64,000 nucleotides of DNA from Pseudomonadota bacterium (GTDB lineage Bacteria; Pseudomonadota; Alphaproteobacteria; Acetobacterales; Acetobacteraceae), in contig JAJZBM010000013.1 of the NCBI GenBank assembly GCA_021798915.1, positions 1-64,000 of the forward strand. Reading direction: 5' to 3'. Under the pieces are notes generated by a model, which saw only the letters and a list, made by a program, of their open reading frames with translations, ran no database searches and was not told the origin of the DNA. The stretch's first letter is position 1, and every line of letters begins with the position of its first letter. The position numbers and the translations under genes were made by a program. Positions 37,122-46,600 of the stretch are shown here, in pieces.

Positions 37122-37125
37122 CCCC

Positions 37126-38313
37126 TCAGCGCCCGAAAGCGGCGCGGAGAGCCGGGGCGAGATCGGTTCGCTCCCAGGTGAAGGTGCCGAGTTCGGGGTC
37201 ATGCTCGCGGCCGAAATGGCCATAGGCCGAACTCGGCACATAGATCGGGCGATTGAGGTGGAGATGCTCGCGAATGCCGCGCGGCGAGAGGTTGACGAGA
37301 TCGCGCAGCACCTGCTCCAGCCGCGTCTCGTCGATATCGCGGCCGGTGCCGTGCAGATCGACATAGACCGAAAGCGGATGTGAAACCCCGATCGCATAGC
37401 TGAGCTGGATCGTGCAACGCTCGGCAAGCCCGGCGGCGACGACGTTTTTGGCGAGATAGCGGCAGGCATAAGCGGCGGAGCGATCGACCTTGGTCGGATC
37501 CTTGCCGGAAAACGCGCCGCCGCCATGGGGCGCGGCGCCGCCATAGGTATCGACGATGATCTTGCGCCCGGTGAGGCCGCAATCCCCGTCCGGGCCGCCG
37601 ATGACGAATTTCCCGGTCGGATTGACGTAAAACCGCTCCTCCGGGCACATCCAGCCGGCAGGCAGGCTGCTTTCGACGATCGGCCACAGCCGCCGCTTGA
37701 TCTCTTCCCGCTCCAGCTCGGCGACGTGTTGGATGGAGACGACGATGCTGGTCGCGGCCACCGGCTTGCCGTCGATATAGCGCAGCGTCACCTGGCTTTT
37801 GGCGTCGGGCAGCAGGCCGGCGGCGGAGACGTCGCGGGCACGGCGCAATTCGCTGATCCGGCGCAGGATGAGATGGGCATAATAGATCGGCGCCGGCATC
37901 AGCGCCTCGGTCTCGCGGCAGGCATAGCCGAACATGATGCCCTGATCGCCGGCGCCCTCATCCTTGTTGCCGGCGGAATCGACGCCCTGGGCGATGTCCT
38001 GGGACTGGGCGTGGAGGTGGCATTCGACCTTGGCATTGCGCCAACTGAACCCCTCCTGGTCATAGCCGATGTCATGCACCGCAAGGCGCGCGAGATGCGC
38101 GAGATATTCGGCGGTAATGGTGTCCGGCCCGCGGGTTTCGCCGGCCAGCACGATGCGGTTGGTGGTCACCATCGTCTCGCAGGCGACACGCGCATAGGGA
38201 TCGGCGGCGAGATAGGCGTCGAGCACGGTGTCGCTGATACGATCGGCGACCTTGTCGGGGTGCCCCTCGGAAACCGATTCGGAAGTGAACAGAAAATCGC
38301 CCTTATCGCGCAT
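37126..38313 (-). CDS. metK: S-adenosylmethionine synthetase
   Basis: A 395-residue enzyme that makes S-adenosylmethionine from methionine and ATP. Motifs: [16 protein letters not shown] (ATP/metal), [12 protein letters not shown] (methionine site and loop), [18 protein letters not shown] (P-loop-like). The ATG at 38313 gives the normal N-terminus [14 protein letters not shown]. The 348-bp leader upstream holds no riboswitch that I can recognise. It directly precedes trmB. Confidence 0.96.
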   Translation of the reverse strand: MRDKGDFLFTSESVSEGHPDKVADRISDTVLDAYLAADPYARVACETMVTTNRIVLAGETRGPDTITAEYLAHLARLAVHDIGYDQEGFSWRNAKVECHLHAQSQDIAQGVDSAGNKDEGAGDQGIMFGYACRETEALMPAPIYYAHLILRRISELRRARDVSAAGLLPDAKSQVTLRYIDGKPVAATSIVVSIQHVAELEREEIKRRLWPIVESSLPAGWMCPEERFYVNPTGKFVIGGPDGDCGLTGRKIIVDTYGGAAPHGGGAFSGKDPTKVDRSAAYACRYLAKNVVAAGLAERCTIQLSYAIGVSHPLSVYVDLHGTGRDIDETRLEQVLRDLVNLSPRGIREHLHLNRPIYVPSSAYGHFGREHDPELGTFTWERTDLAPALRAAFGR

Positions 38314-38661
38314 GGCGCAATTCGTCCTCTTGTCGCGCAGGGGCCGGAGAATGCCGGCGGCCACGCCGAGGCAGAGGGCACCGGCGCGCACGCTCTCTGG
38401 CCGAAACCGGCCCTTCGGTCAAGCCGTTCCCGCCTTGATGGTGGGCATGCACCGAGCAGCGCGCGATCATCGTCTTCGACGATGCACAAGCCTGGCGCCT
38501 CGTCTATGCGCGGCGGAGCGAAACCCGTTCGGCGGGATCGATGGGACGCCGCGGATCTGGGCGCCGAACACCGTGCTCGCGCCGCGCCATGTGCGGATCA
38601 TCGGCCTAAGGCCCTGCGATCTCCATTTCGATCAGGTGGAAATTTATTGAGCGTCGGGCGC
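38314..38661. other. 348-bp gap upstream of metK, possible degraded gene
   Basis: No known gene is seen. Two plus-strand frames give plausible but partial protein: AIIVFDDAQAWRLVYARR in one (about 38464-38515) and IWAPNTVLAPRHVRIIGL in the next (about 38555-38610, stop at 38648-38650), as if a small gene had suffered a frameshift. A small perfect hairpin, GGCCG-AAAC-CGGCC, lies at 38399-38412 in the metK leader. I could not match SAM-I, SAM-II or SAM/SAH riboswitch cores. Confidence 0.3.
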
Positions 38662-39435
38662 TCAGGCACCGAGCCCAAGCACGTCACGCATCGAATAAAG
38701 GCCGGGCGGCCGGTCTGCCAGCCAGAGCGCCGCCCGCACCGCGCCCTGGGCAAAGATACGGCGGTCGAAAGCGCGGTGGGTGAGCGCGATATGTTCGTGG
38801 GCGGCGGCGAAGATCAGGCTGTGCTCGCCGACCACCTGGCCGCCGCGCAAGCTCGCGAAGCCGATGGCGCCGGGCTTGCGCGCCCCGGTGTGGCCGTGGC
38901 GGCCGCTCTCCATCATCGCGGCGAGATCGACCCCGCGCCCGGCGGCAACCGCGCGGCCGAGCCCGAGCGCGGTCCCAGACGGGGCATCGACCTTCTGGCG
39001 GTGATGCATCTCGACGATTTCGGCATCATAGGTGTCGGCCGGAAGCGCCGCCGCCATGCGTTCGGCGAGCGCCAGGAGCAGCGTGACCCCGGGCGAGAAA
39101 TTGGGCGCGGCACAGACCGGAATCGCCCGCGCCGCCGCAATGACCGCCCCCTCATCGGCGTCAAACAGCCCGGTGGTGCCGAGCACCCAGGGGGTTTTGG
39201 CCGCCACCAGCGCCTCGGCATGGCCGCCGACCGCGGCGGCATGGGTGAAATCGATCACCACGTCCGAGACGGCGGCCAAAGCGGCAATATCGGGCAGGAT
39301 CGCAACGCCATCCGGCGGCAACGCCGCCGAGCCGGGGCGGAGCGTGCCACCGGCGAGCAGCCCCGCCGCGCGCGCTTCCTCGGCCAGCAGCCTTCCCATC
39401 CGCCCGGCAACTCCGGCGACCCCGATGCGGGCCAT
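38662..39435 (-). CDS. dapB: 4-hydroxy-tetrahydrodipicolinate reductase
   Basis: A 257-residue NAD(P)H-dependent reductase of lysine and diaminopimelate synthesis. Motifs: nucleotide-binding GVAGVAGRMGRLLAEEA, VLGTTGLFD, and the active-site segment MHHRQKVDAPSGTALGLG. The start at 39435 lies one base after the gor stop, so the two are likely co-transcribed. An upstream ATG at 39453 would overlap gor and adds non-conserved residues. Confidence 0.95.
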   Translation of the reverse strand: MARIGVAGVAGRMGRLLAEEARAAGLLAGGTLRPGSAALPPDGVAILPDIAALAAVSDVVIDFTHAAAVGGHAEALVAAKTPWVLGTTGLFDADEGAVIAAARAIPVCAAPNFSPGVTLLLALAERMAAALPADTYDAEIVEMHHRQKVDAPSGTALGLGRAVAAGRGVDLAAMMESGRHGHTGARKPGAIGFASLRGGQVVGEHSLIFAAAHEHIALTHRAFDRRIFAQGAVRAALWLADRPPGLYSMRDVLGLGA

Positions 39436-39436
39436 C

Positions 39437-40801
39437 TCACGCCCCCCCGACACTGCGGGTTAGCTGGCGAAGGGTCACGAATTCCTCCGCCGCCGTCGGG
39501 TGGATGCCGATGGTCTGGTCGAATTGGGCCTTGGTCGCGCCACAAGTCAGGGCAACCGCGATCCCCTGCATGATTTCTGGCGCGTCCTCGCCGAACATGT
39601 GCGCGCCCAGCACCCGCCCGCTCGCGTGATCGACGACCAGCTTGATCAGGGTCTTGCGCGCCCGCCCGCTGATGGTGTGGCGCATCGGCGTGAAGCGGGT
39701 GAGATAGATATCGGTCTTGCCGCGCGCTTCTGCTTCCTCCTCGGACAAGCCAACCGTCGCGAGCGGCGGCGTGCTGAAGACGGCGGTCGCGACGGCGGCG
39801 AAATTCCACGGCCGCGCCGCTCCCGCGAACAGCAGATCGGCGAGCGCATGCCCCTCGGCGGTGGCGACCGGCGTCAGATTCAGGCGATCGGTGACATCGC
39901 CGATCGCAAAGATATGCGCGACATTGGTGCGCCATTCCGCGCCGATCTCCACCGCGCCGCTCGCGCTGGTCGCAACCCCGGCGTGATCGAGGCCCAGCCC
40001 CTCGGTATTGGCGCCACGCCCGGAGGCGAAAAACACGCAATCAGCGGCGATCCGCCGGCCATCCGCGAGCACCGCGACCCGCCCGGCGCCCATCGCCTCG
40101 ATGGCGGCGATATTGCTTTCAGGAAACAGCCTTACCCCCTGCGCCACCAGCGCCTCGGCCATCGCCGCGCGCAAATCCCGATCGAAGCCGCGGAGCGGCA
40201 GCGGCTGGCGGAACACCAGATCGACCTCGGCGCCGAGGCCACGGAAAATCCCCGCGAATTCGACGGCGATATAGCCGCTGCCGAGAATCACCACACGATC
40301 CGGGCGCTGGTCGAGATAAAACGCGTCATCAGAGACGATGCCGAGTTCGGCGCCAGGGATGGCGGGGCGAAGCGGGCGGCCGCCGGTTGCGATCACGATT
40401 CGCTCGGCGCTCACCACCTGGTCACCGACCGCGATTCGGTGCGCATCGAGAAACCGGGCATTGGCCTCGAACACCTGGGCCCCGGCGGCGTCGAGCAGGC
40501 GGAGGTAAATACCGTTGAGGCGGGCGATCTCGCGGTCTTTGGCGGCGATCAGCGCCGCCCAGTCATGCACCCCTGGGGCCGCGCCGCGCCAGCCGAACCC
40601 CGCCGCATCCTCGGCGAGAGCGCCATATTCGGCGGCCTGGACGAGAATTTTCTTTGGCACACAGCCGATATTGACGCAGGTGCCACCCCAGAACCGCCCC
40701 TCGGCCACCCCGACCCGCGCGCCATGCGCGGCGGCGATCCGCCCACAGCGAACCCCCGCCGAGCCGCCACCAATCACGAAGAGATCGAAATCGAAGGTCA
40801 T
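39437..40801 (-). CDS. gor: Glutathione-disulfide reductase
   Basis: A 454-residue FAD enzyme that reduces glutathione disulfide with NADPH. FAD fold VIGGGSAGVRCGR; redox Cys42 and Cys47 in GGTCVNIGCVPKK; NADPH fold GSGYIAVEFAGIFRGLG followed by FRQPLPLRGFD, whose Arg residues are those that select NADPH in E. coli Gor; and the C-terminal IGIHPTAAEEF with the catalytic His-Glu. It lies between the foreign gene at 40829 and dapB. Confidence 0.94.
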   Translation of the reverse strand: MTFDFDLFVIGGGSAGVRCGRIAAAHGARVGVAEGRFWGGTCVNIGCVPKKILVQAAEYGALAEDAAGFGWRGAAPGVHDWAALIAAKDREIARLNGIYLRLLDAAGAQVFEANARFLDAHRIAVGDQVVSAERIVIATGGRPLRPAIPGAELGIVSDDAFYLDQRPDRVVILGSGYIAVEFAGIFRGLGAEVDLVFRQPLPLRGFDRDLRAAMAEALVAQGVRLFPESNIAAIEAMGAGRVAVLADGRRIAADCVFFASGRGANTEGLGLDHAGVATSASGAVEIGAEWRTNVAHIFAIGDVTDRLNLTPVATAEGHALADLLFAGAARPWNFAAVATAVFSTPPLATVGLSEEEAEARGKTDIYLTRFTPMRHTISGRARKTLIKLVVDHASGRVLGAHMFGEDAPEIMQGIAVALTCGATKAQFDQTIGIHPTAAEEFVTLRQLTRSVGGA

Positions 40802-40828
40802 TTTTCAATCCACCTAAGTTTCATTTTA

Positions 40829-41383
40829 TTATTTCCACTCCTCCAACAACCGTTGCGCAACCGCGTTTCCTGGGCGAATCAAAAGCCCAGTAGGAGAAAT
40901 GAAAATTTGATACTCTGCGCCATCACCCATGGGCGCGTAGGTTCCACTACCATAGTTAGTGTCATAAACATAAATGCCCATAAAATATTTTGACAAAAAT
41001 GCTCTTTTTTTCGACAAATCAATTATATTCGGCGGTGTTGCTGCGGCTTTTTTTACATCGCTAAATCTGCTCGACAATCTTTCCAGATCGTATTTCGGAC
41101 TTATTCCAAAAAATGCATTTATATAATACTTAAACTTAAATACATGCGCTTCAATATTCCATTCGTCCCCATTGAAAAACACGTCATTGTTTTCTGTAAA
41201 CGGCCCATCACCCACGCTATAATCTATTTTATATTTGTAATCTTCAATTTTATGGAAAATAACAGTAGCAACTGGTTTCTCCGAGCTTAGATTATAATAA
41301 GCCAAAAAAGAAATAAATGTTGAGGTAAACGAAAATAAAAACAATCCTACAATCAATAATAATAAAAAATAAATTAATTTCAT
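40829..41383 (-). CDS. A+T-rich membrane-anchored protein of unknown function
   Basis: A 184-residue protein with one N-terminal membrane helix (residues 4-28) and a presumably periplasmic domain. The pattern NGDEWNIEAHVFKFKYY, YDLERLSSRFSDV, then YGSGTYAPMGDGAEYQIFIS and GLLIRP matches, from memory, a small family often misnamed cation/multidrug efflux pump; no transport part exists here. Base composition is alien: 28 G+C in 120 bases counted (23%) at 41101-41160 and 41221-41280, against G+C-rich neighbours. This points to recent acquisition. The gene is followed after 27 bp by gor in the same direction. Confidence 0.7.
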   Translation of the reverse strand: MKLIYFLLLLIVGLFLFSFTSTFISFLAYYNLSSEKPVATVIFHKIEDYKYKIDYSVGDGPFTENNDVFFNGDEWNIEAHVFKFKYYINAFFGISPKYDLERLSSRFSDVKKAAATPPNIIDLSKKRAFLSKYFMGIYVYDTNYGSGTYAPMGDGAEYQIFISPTGLLIRPGNAVAQRLLEEWK

Positions 41384-41662
41384 ATCAATTTGTCTATAAA
41401 TAAATATGATTTTTAATCATGTTCCTAGTATTTTCTTGTCCAAATAATGTTTGTTGTTATCGTCGTGTTGCCTGTCTTCGTCCGGACCGTCGTTCTCATT
41501 CCGTTTTTTGTTTGACGAATTGTGTATTTCACTGCCATGGCCCCTCCAAAAGCCGCCTTCAAAGGAAACGGCGCCATTGAAGCTTGACCTCAATTCCCTC
41601 CATCAAGGTAAAAAAATGCTGATTTTTTGTCAAACAGCAAGCCACCAACACAAACAATGCCT
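41384..41662. other. Gap upstream of the A+T-rich gene
   Basis: This 279-bp stretch is A+T-rich near the foreign gene (41384-41460), then of mixed composition. It should hold that gene's promoter and the end of gabD transcription. AAAAAAATGCTGATTTTTTG near 41611 could form a weak A/T stem. No convincing gene was found. Confidence 0.45.
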
Positions 41663-43141
41663 TTACGTCCCAATCCCACCCAGGGCCAGATATTTGATTT
41701 CCAGATAATCCTCGATGCCATATTTGGAGCCCTCGCGGCCGAGGCCGGAGGATTTCATGCCGCCGAACGGCGCGACCTCGGTCGAGATGATGCCCTCGTT
41801 GATGCCGATGATGCCGTATTCGAGCCCCTCGGCGACCCGGAAGATGCGCCCGACATCACGGGCATAGAAATAGGCAGCGAGGCCGAATTCGGTGTCGTTG
41901 GCGAGTTTCACCGCCTCTTCCTCGGTCGTGAAGCGAAACAGCGGCGCGACCGGGCCGAAAGTCTCCTCGCGGAAGATGGCGGCGCCGGAACGCACGTCGG
42001 CGAGGATGGTGGGGGTGAAGAAATTGCCGCCGCGCGCATGGCGCGCCCCCCCGGTGACGACGCGGGCGCCGCGTTTCACGGCATCGGCGATATGCGCTTC
42101 CACCTTGGCGACCGCCTCGGCGTTGATCAGCGGGCCTTGCGTTACCCCCGGCTCCATCCCGTCCCCGACCCGGAGCGCTTCCACCGCGACCTTCAGCTTG
42201 GCGGCGAAGGCGTCATAGACGCCGTCCTGCACCAGGATCCGGTTGGCGCAGACGCAAGTCTGCCCGGCATTGCGGTATTTGCTCGCCATCGCGCCGAGAA
42301 CGGCGGCGTCGAGATCGGCATCGTCGAAGACGATGAACGGCGCGTTGCCGCCCAATTCCATGCTGGTTTTCTTGATCGTCGGCGCGCATTGGGCGAGCAG
42401 TTTGGCGCCGATCTCGGTCGAGCCGGTGAAGGAGAGCTTGCGCACCAGCGGATTGCCGGTCAGTTCGGCGCCCATCTCCCCCGATGGTCCGGTGATGACG
42501 TTGCAGACGCCGGCCGGCATGCCGGCGCGCTCGGCGAGAACGGCAATGGCGAGCGCCGAGAACGGCGTCTGGCTCGCCGGGCGAATGACCCCGGTGCAGC
42601 CGGCGGCCCAGCCCGGCCCGGCCTTGCGGGTGATCATGGCGGCAGGGAAGTTCCACGGCGTGATCGCGGCAAAAACCCCGATCGGCTCCTTCTGGACGAT
42701 GATCCGCCGCCCCTTGACGTTCTGCGGAATGGTATCGCCGTAGACGCGCTTGCCCTCCTCGGCGAACCATTCGATGAAGCTCGCAGCGTAGGCGATCTCG
42801 CCCTTGGATTCGGCCAGAGGCTTGCCCTGCTCGGCGGTCATGATCACCGCGAGATCATCGGCATTGGCGAGCATCAAATCATTGAGCCGACGCAAAACCG
42901 CAGCCCGCGCCGCCGCCGTTTGCGCCCGCCAAGCGGGATAAGCGGCAAAAGCGGCCTCGATCGCGGCCCTTGTCTCGGCCGCGCTCAGCGCCGGCACCGC
43001 GCCGATGACCTCGCCATTGGCCGGGTTGCGCACCGCGACCGTCCGCCCGGAGGCGGCCTCGATCCATTTGCCGCCGACGTAATTCTGCTGCCGGAACAGG
43101 CTCGCATCCTTGAGCGGCAGGGGAGAGACGGGGGTGAGCAT
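41663..43141 (-). CDS. gabD: Succinate-semialdehyde dehydrogenase
   Basis: A 492-residue NAD(P)-dependent aldehyde dehydrogenase. Motifs: ITPWNFPAAMITRKAGPGWA (cofactor), FTGSTEIGAKLL, catalytic Glu in MELGGNAPFIVFDDAD and catalytic Cys in GQTCVCANRILVQ. The overall sequence is of the succinate-semialdehyde/glutarate-semialdehyde group, which feeds the citrate cycle from GABA. No transaminase gene is adjacent, so another semialdehyde is possible. It is divergent from the ModE-type regulator with a 106-bp gap. Confidence 0.9.
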   Translation of the reverse strand: MLTPVSPLPLKDASLFRQQNYVGGKWIEAASGRTVAVRNPANGEVIGAVPALSAAETRAAIEAAFAAYPAWRAQTAAARAAVLRRLNDLMLANADDLAVIMTAEQGKPLAESKGEIAYAASFIEWFAEEGKRVYGDTIPQNVKGRRIIVQKEPIGVFAAITPWNFPAAMITRKAGPGWAAGCTGVIRPASQTPFSALAIAVLAERAGMPAGVCNVITGPSGEMGAELTGNPLVRKLSFTGSTEIGAKLLAQCAPTIKKTSMELGGNAPFIVFDDADLDAAVLGAMASKYRNAGQTCVCANRILVQDGVYDAFAAKLKVAVEALRVGDGMEPGVTQGPLINAEAVAKVEAHIADAVKRGARVVTGGARHARGGNFFTPTILADVRSGAAIFREETFGPVAPLFRFTTEEEAVKLANDTEFGLAAYFYARDVGRIFRVAEGLEYGIIGINEGIISTEVAPFGGMKSSGLGREGSKYGIEDYLEIKYLALGGIGT

Positions 43142-43247
43142 CGCATGCCTCCTCGCAAGAACCGTTCGCCTTCACATAGACCCGCGACGCCGCCGGCGCC
43201 AGCGCCGCTCTTTCGCCGATCCAGCGAGTGTGATTAGATTTGCCGTC

Positions 43248-43622
43248 ATGCCGCGCATCGCACGCCAGGAAAAACCGCTCCCCGCCAACCGCCTGACCAT
43301 CCGGCTCGACCTCGCCTCGGGGGCGCGGATCGGGCCGGGCAAGGTCGCGCTGCTGGAGGCGATCGAACGCCACGGCTCGATCTCGGCGGCGGGGCGGGAG
43401 TTGCGGATGTCCTATCGCCGCGCCTGGGATCTGGTGGAGGCGTTGAACAAAGCCCTTGGCACTGCCGTGGTCAGCACCGCAACCGGCGGCGCCGGCGGCG
43501 GCGGCGCGACCCTGACCGCGACCGGGGCGGCGGTGGTCGCCGAATACCGCGCCATCGAACGCGAGGCCCTGGCCACCGCCCTGCCCCGCATCGAGGCGAT
43601 GCTGCGTCCGTCGCGCGGCTGA
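43248..43622 (+). CDS. ModE-type winged-helix regulator, DNA-binding domain only
   Basis: A 124-residue protein equal to the N-terminal half of ModE: a winged helix-turn-helix (KVALLEAIERHGSISAAGRE, MSYRRAWDLVEALN), a Gly-rich wing loop (GGAGGGGATLT) and a C-terminal dimerisation helix. The molybdate-binding TOBE domains are missing, as in many short LysR/ModE-like proteins. Regulation of molybdate genes is possible but no mod genes are near. It could act on the divergent gabD. It ends 7 bp from the convergent dnaE. Confidence 0.82.
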   Translation: MPRIARQEKPLPANRLTIRLDLASGARIGPGKVALLEAIERHGSISAAGRELRMSYRRAWDLVEALNKALGTAVVSTATGGAGGGGATLTATGAAVVAEYRAIEREALATALPRIEAMLRPSRG

Positions 43623-43629
43623 CGCGGTG

Positions 43630-46600
43630 TCAGACCTCCTCGACACGCTCGACGCCGGGAAGCAGCGTCAGCGCCTGCGCCAGAACCGGGGTCACATGAA
43701 ACCCACCCGGCAGCACGATCTCGACCTCCTGCTCGGTCTCCGGCAAGCGCGGCACCAGCCGCACCCGCCCCTTGCCGCCGCGCTCGCGCCCCAGGAGATC
43801 GCGGAGATCGGGCAGACCGCCGCCATCGCGGAGCCAGACGCGGATGCCACTCGCGACCGCCGCCGCCGCGGCATCGAGGGCGGAGATCTCCTGCGCGGTG
43901 AGGCGGAGACTATCCCCCTCGAGGCGGAGATCGACGCTGGCGAGCAGGCTCGCCCCGGGTTGCAGCAGATCGCGGGCGCGGGCTAGGGTCTCGCTGAACA
44001 GCGTGATCTCGAACGATCCGCCGGCATCGGAAAGCCGCGCCCAGGCCATGCGGCTCCCCGTGCGGGTTGGGCGCTCCTTGACGCTGATCAGCGTCCCGGC
44101 GAGCCGCACGCGGCCGATCCCCGCGGCAGCGCGGGCGGCGATCTGGCTGCTCGCGATGACCCCGAGCCGCCGCAGCGCCCCGGCATAGGCATCGAGCGGA
44201 TGGGCGGTGATGTGGAACCCGACCGCTTCGGCCTCATAGCCGAGCCGCTCCATCGGCGGCCAGGGCGCGACATCGGCGAGACGCAGGGCTTCGCGCCGGC
44301 CATCGCCGCCGAACAGCGCCGCCTGGCCGCTGTCGCGCTCCTGCGCTGAGGCCTGGGCGCGGCGGAGCAGGGTCTCGGCGCTGGCGAAAACGCGGGCGCG
44401 GTTTTCGTCCAGGCTATCGAACGCGCCGGCCTTGGCGAGGTTTTCGATCTGCATGCGGTTGAGGGCGCGGGCGTCGATGCGGGCGGCGAAATCGGCGAAA
44501 TCGGCGAATGGGCGGCCACCGCGCGCCGCGACCAGCGCCGCCATCGCCGCCTCGCCAACTTTCTTCACCGCCGCCAGCGCGTAGCGGATCGCAGGTTTGC
44601 CATCCTCGCCACGCTCCAGCGTGAAATCGGCGCCGGAGCGGTTGATGTCCGGCGCCAGGACCGCGATGCCGAGCGCCCGCGCCTCCTGGCGTAATGCTGC
44701 GAGCTTGTCGGTATTGTTGATGGCGAGACTCATGCAGGCGGCGATGAAGGCGGTCGGATGATTGGCGCGCATCCAGGCGGTCTGATAGGCGACCAGGGCA
44801 TAGGCCGCGGCATGCGATTTATTGAAGCCGTAATCGGCGAATTTTTCCATGAGATCGAAAATCTCGCCGGCTTTTCCAGCCTCGATCCCGCGCGCCGCGG
44901 CGCCTTCGAGAAAGATCCGCCGCTGCGCCTCCATCTCAGCGCGGATCTTCTTGCCCATGGCGCGGCGGAGGAGATCGGCGGCGCCGAGGCTATAGCCGGC
45001 CAGGCGCTGGGCGATCTGCATCACCTGCTCCTGATAGACCATGATCCCGTAGGTCTCGCCAAGGATATCGGCGAGATCGGGGTGCGGCGGCGCCCATTTC
45101 TCGCCGTGTTTTCTCTGACAATAGGCCGGGATATTGGCCATCGGGCCGGGGCGATAGAGGGCAACGGCGGCGATCAGATCCTCGAAACGATCAGGCCGCA
45201 TCTGGCGCAGGACATCGCGCATGCCCTGGCTTTCGAACTGAAACACGCCGCCGGCATCGCCATGCGTCAGCATCTCGTAGGTTTTCGCGTCATCGAGCGG
45301 CAGCCGCGCGAGATCGACCTCCTCACCCTGCCCGGCAAGGAAGTCCACCGCGCGTTTCAGGATAGTGAGTGTCGTCAGGCCAAGAAAATCGAATTTCACC
45401 AATCCCGCCTGTTCGACATATTTCATCGAATACTGGGTGACGAGAAATTCCGAGCGCGGATCACGATAGAGCGGCACGAGATCGATCAGCGGCTGGTCGC
45501 CGATGACGATACCGGCAGCGTGCGTGCTGGCGTGGCGATAAAGCCCTTCGAGTTGGAGCGCGATCTCCAGGAGCCGCGCAATGGCTTCATCCGCGTCACG
45601 CGCCTCCTGCAGGCGCGGCTCGCCGGCGATCGCCTGTGCCAGCGTCACCGGCTTGGCCGGATTGTTCGGGATCAGCTCGGCGATCTTGTTGACCTGGCCA
45701 TAAGGCAGACCGAGCACCCGGCCGACGTCACGAACCACAGCGCGGGCCTGCAATTTTCCGAAGGTGATGATCTGAGCGACCCGATCGGCGCCGTATTCCG
45801 AACGCACATAGGCAATCACCTCGTCACGCCGGTGCTGACAGAAATCGATGTCGAAATCCGGCATCGAAACGCGCTCGGGGTTGAGAAAACGCTCGAACAG
45901 CAAGCCGAAGCGGAGCGGATCGAGATCGGTGATGGTCAAGGCCCATGCGACCACCGAGCCCGCGCCCGAGCCGCGCCCGGGGCCGACCGGTATGCCCTGG
46001 GCCTTGGCCCATTGAATGAAATCGGCAACGATCAGGAAATAGCCTGGGAAATCCATCTTGGCGATCACGTCGAGTTCGTAGTCGAGCCGCGCGCGATACT
46101 CTCCGGCCCGCGTCGCATCGATTTCCGCGGCCGCGAGACGGGCTTCGAGACCGGCCCGCGCCATCCCCCGCAACGTTTCTTCTTCGCTGAGCCCAGGCGC
46201 GACTTTCGGAAATACCGGCAGCATCGGCTTGCGGCTTTCGGCCATCACCGCGCAGCGCCGCGCGATCGCCAGCGTGTTGTCGCAGGCATCCGGAAGATCG
46301 GCGAACAGGGCGCGCATCTCGGCCGCGCTCTTGAACCAGTGCGCGCGGGTCACCCGCCGGCGCTCGCTCTCGGCGAGCAAGCGGCCCTCGGCGATGCAGA
46401 GCAGCGCGTCATGCGCCTCGAACATTGCTTCCCGCGCGAAGAAACAATCATTGGTGGCGACCAGCGGCAGGCCGGCATCATCGGCGAGCGCGATCAACCC
46501 AGGCTCGATCGCGCGTTCGAGGGCAAGACCATGGCGATGCAGCTCGACCACCGTGCGATCGGGAAACGCCTCGCTGATTTCGGCAAGCAGCGCTTCCGCG

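Noticed and set aside
38314-38480. A SAM riboswitch in the metK leader
   Set aside because: The leader is G+C-rich with one small hairpin, but I could not find the conserved cores of SAM-I, SAM-II or SAM/SAH classes.
41451-41708. A plus-strand open frame of 85 codons in the gap before gabD
   Set aside because: It is low-complexity (Ser/Leu/Cys-rich), has no ribosome site and runs into the end of gabD; it looks like chance.
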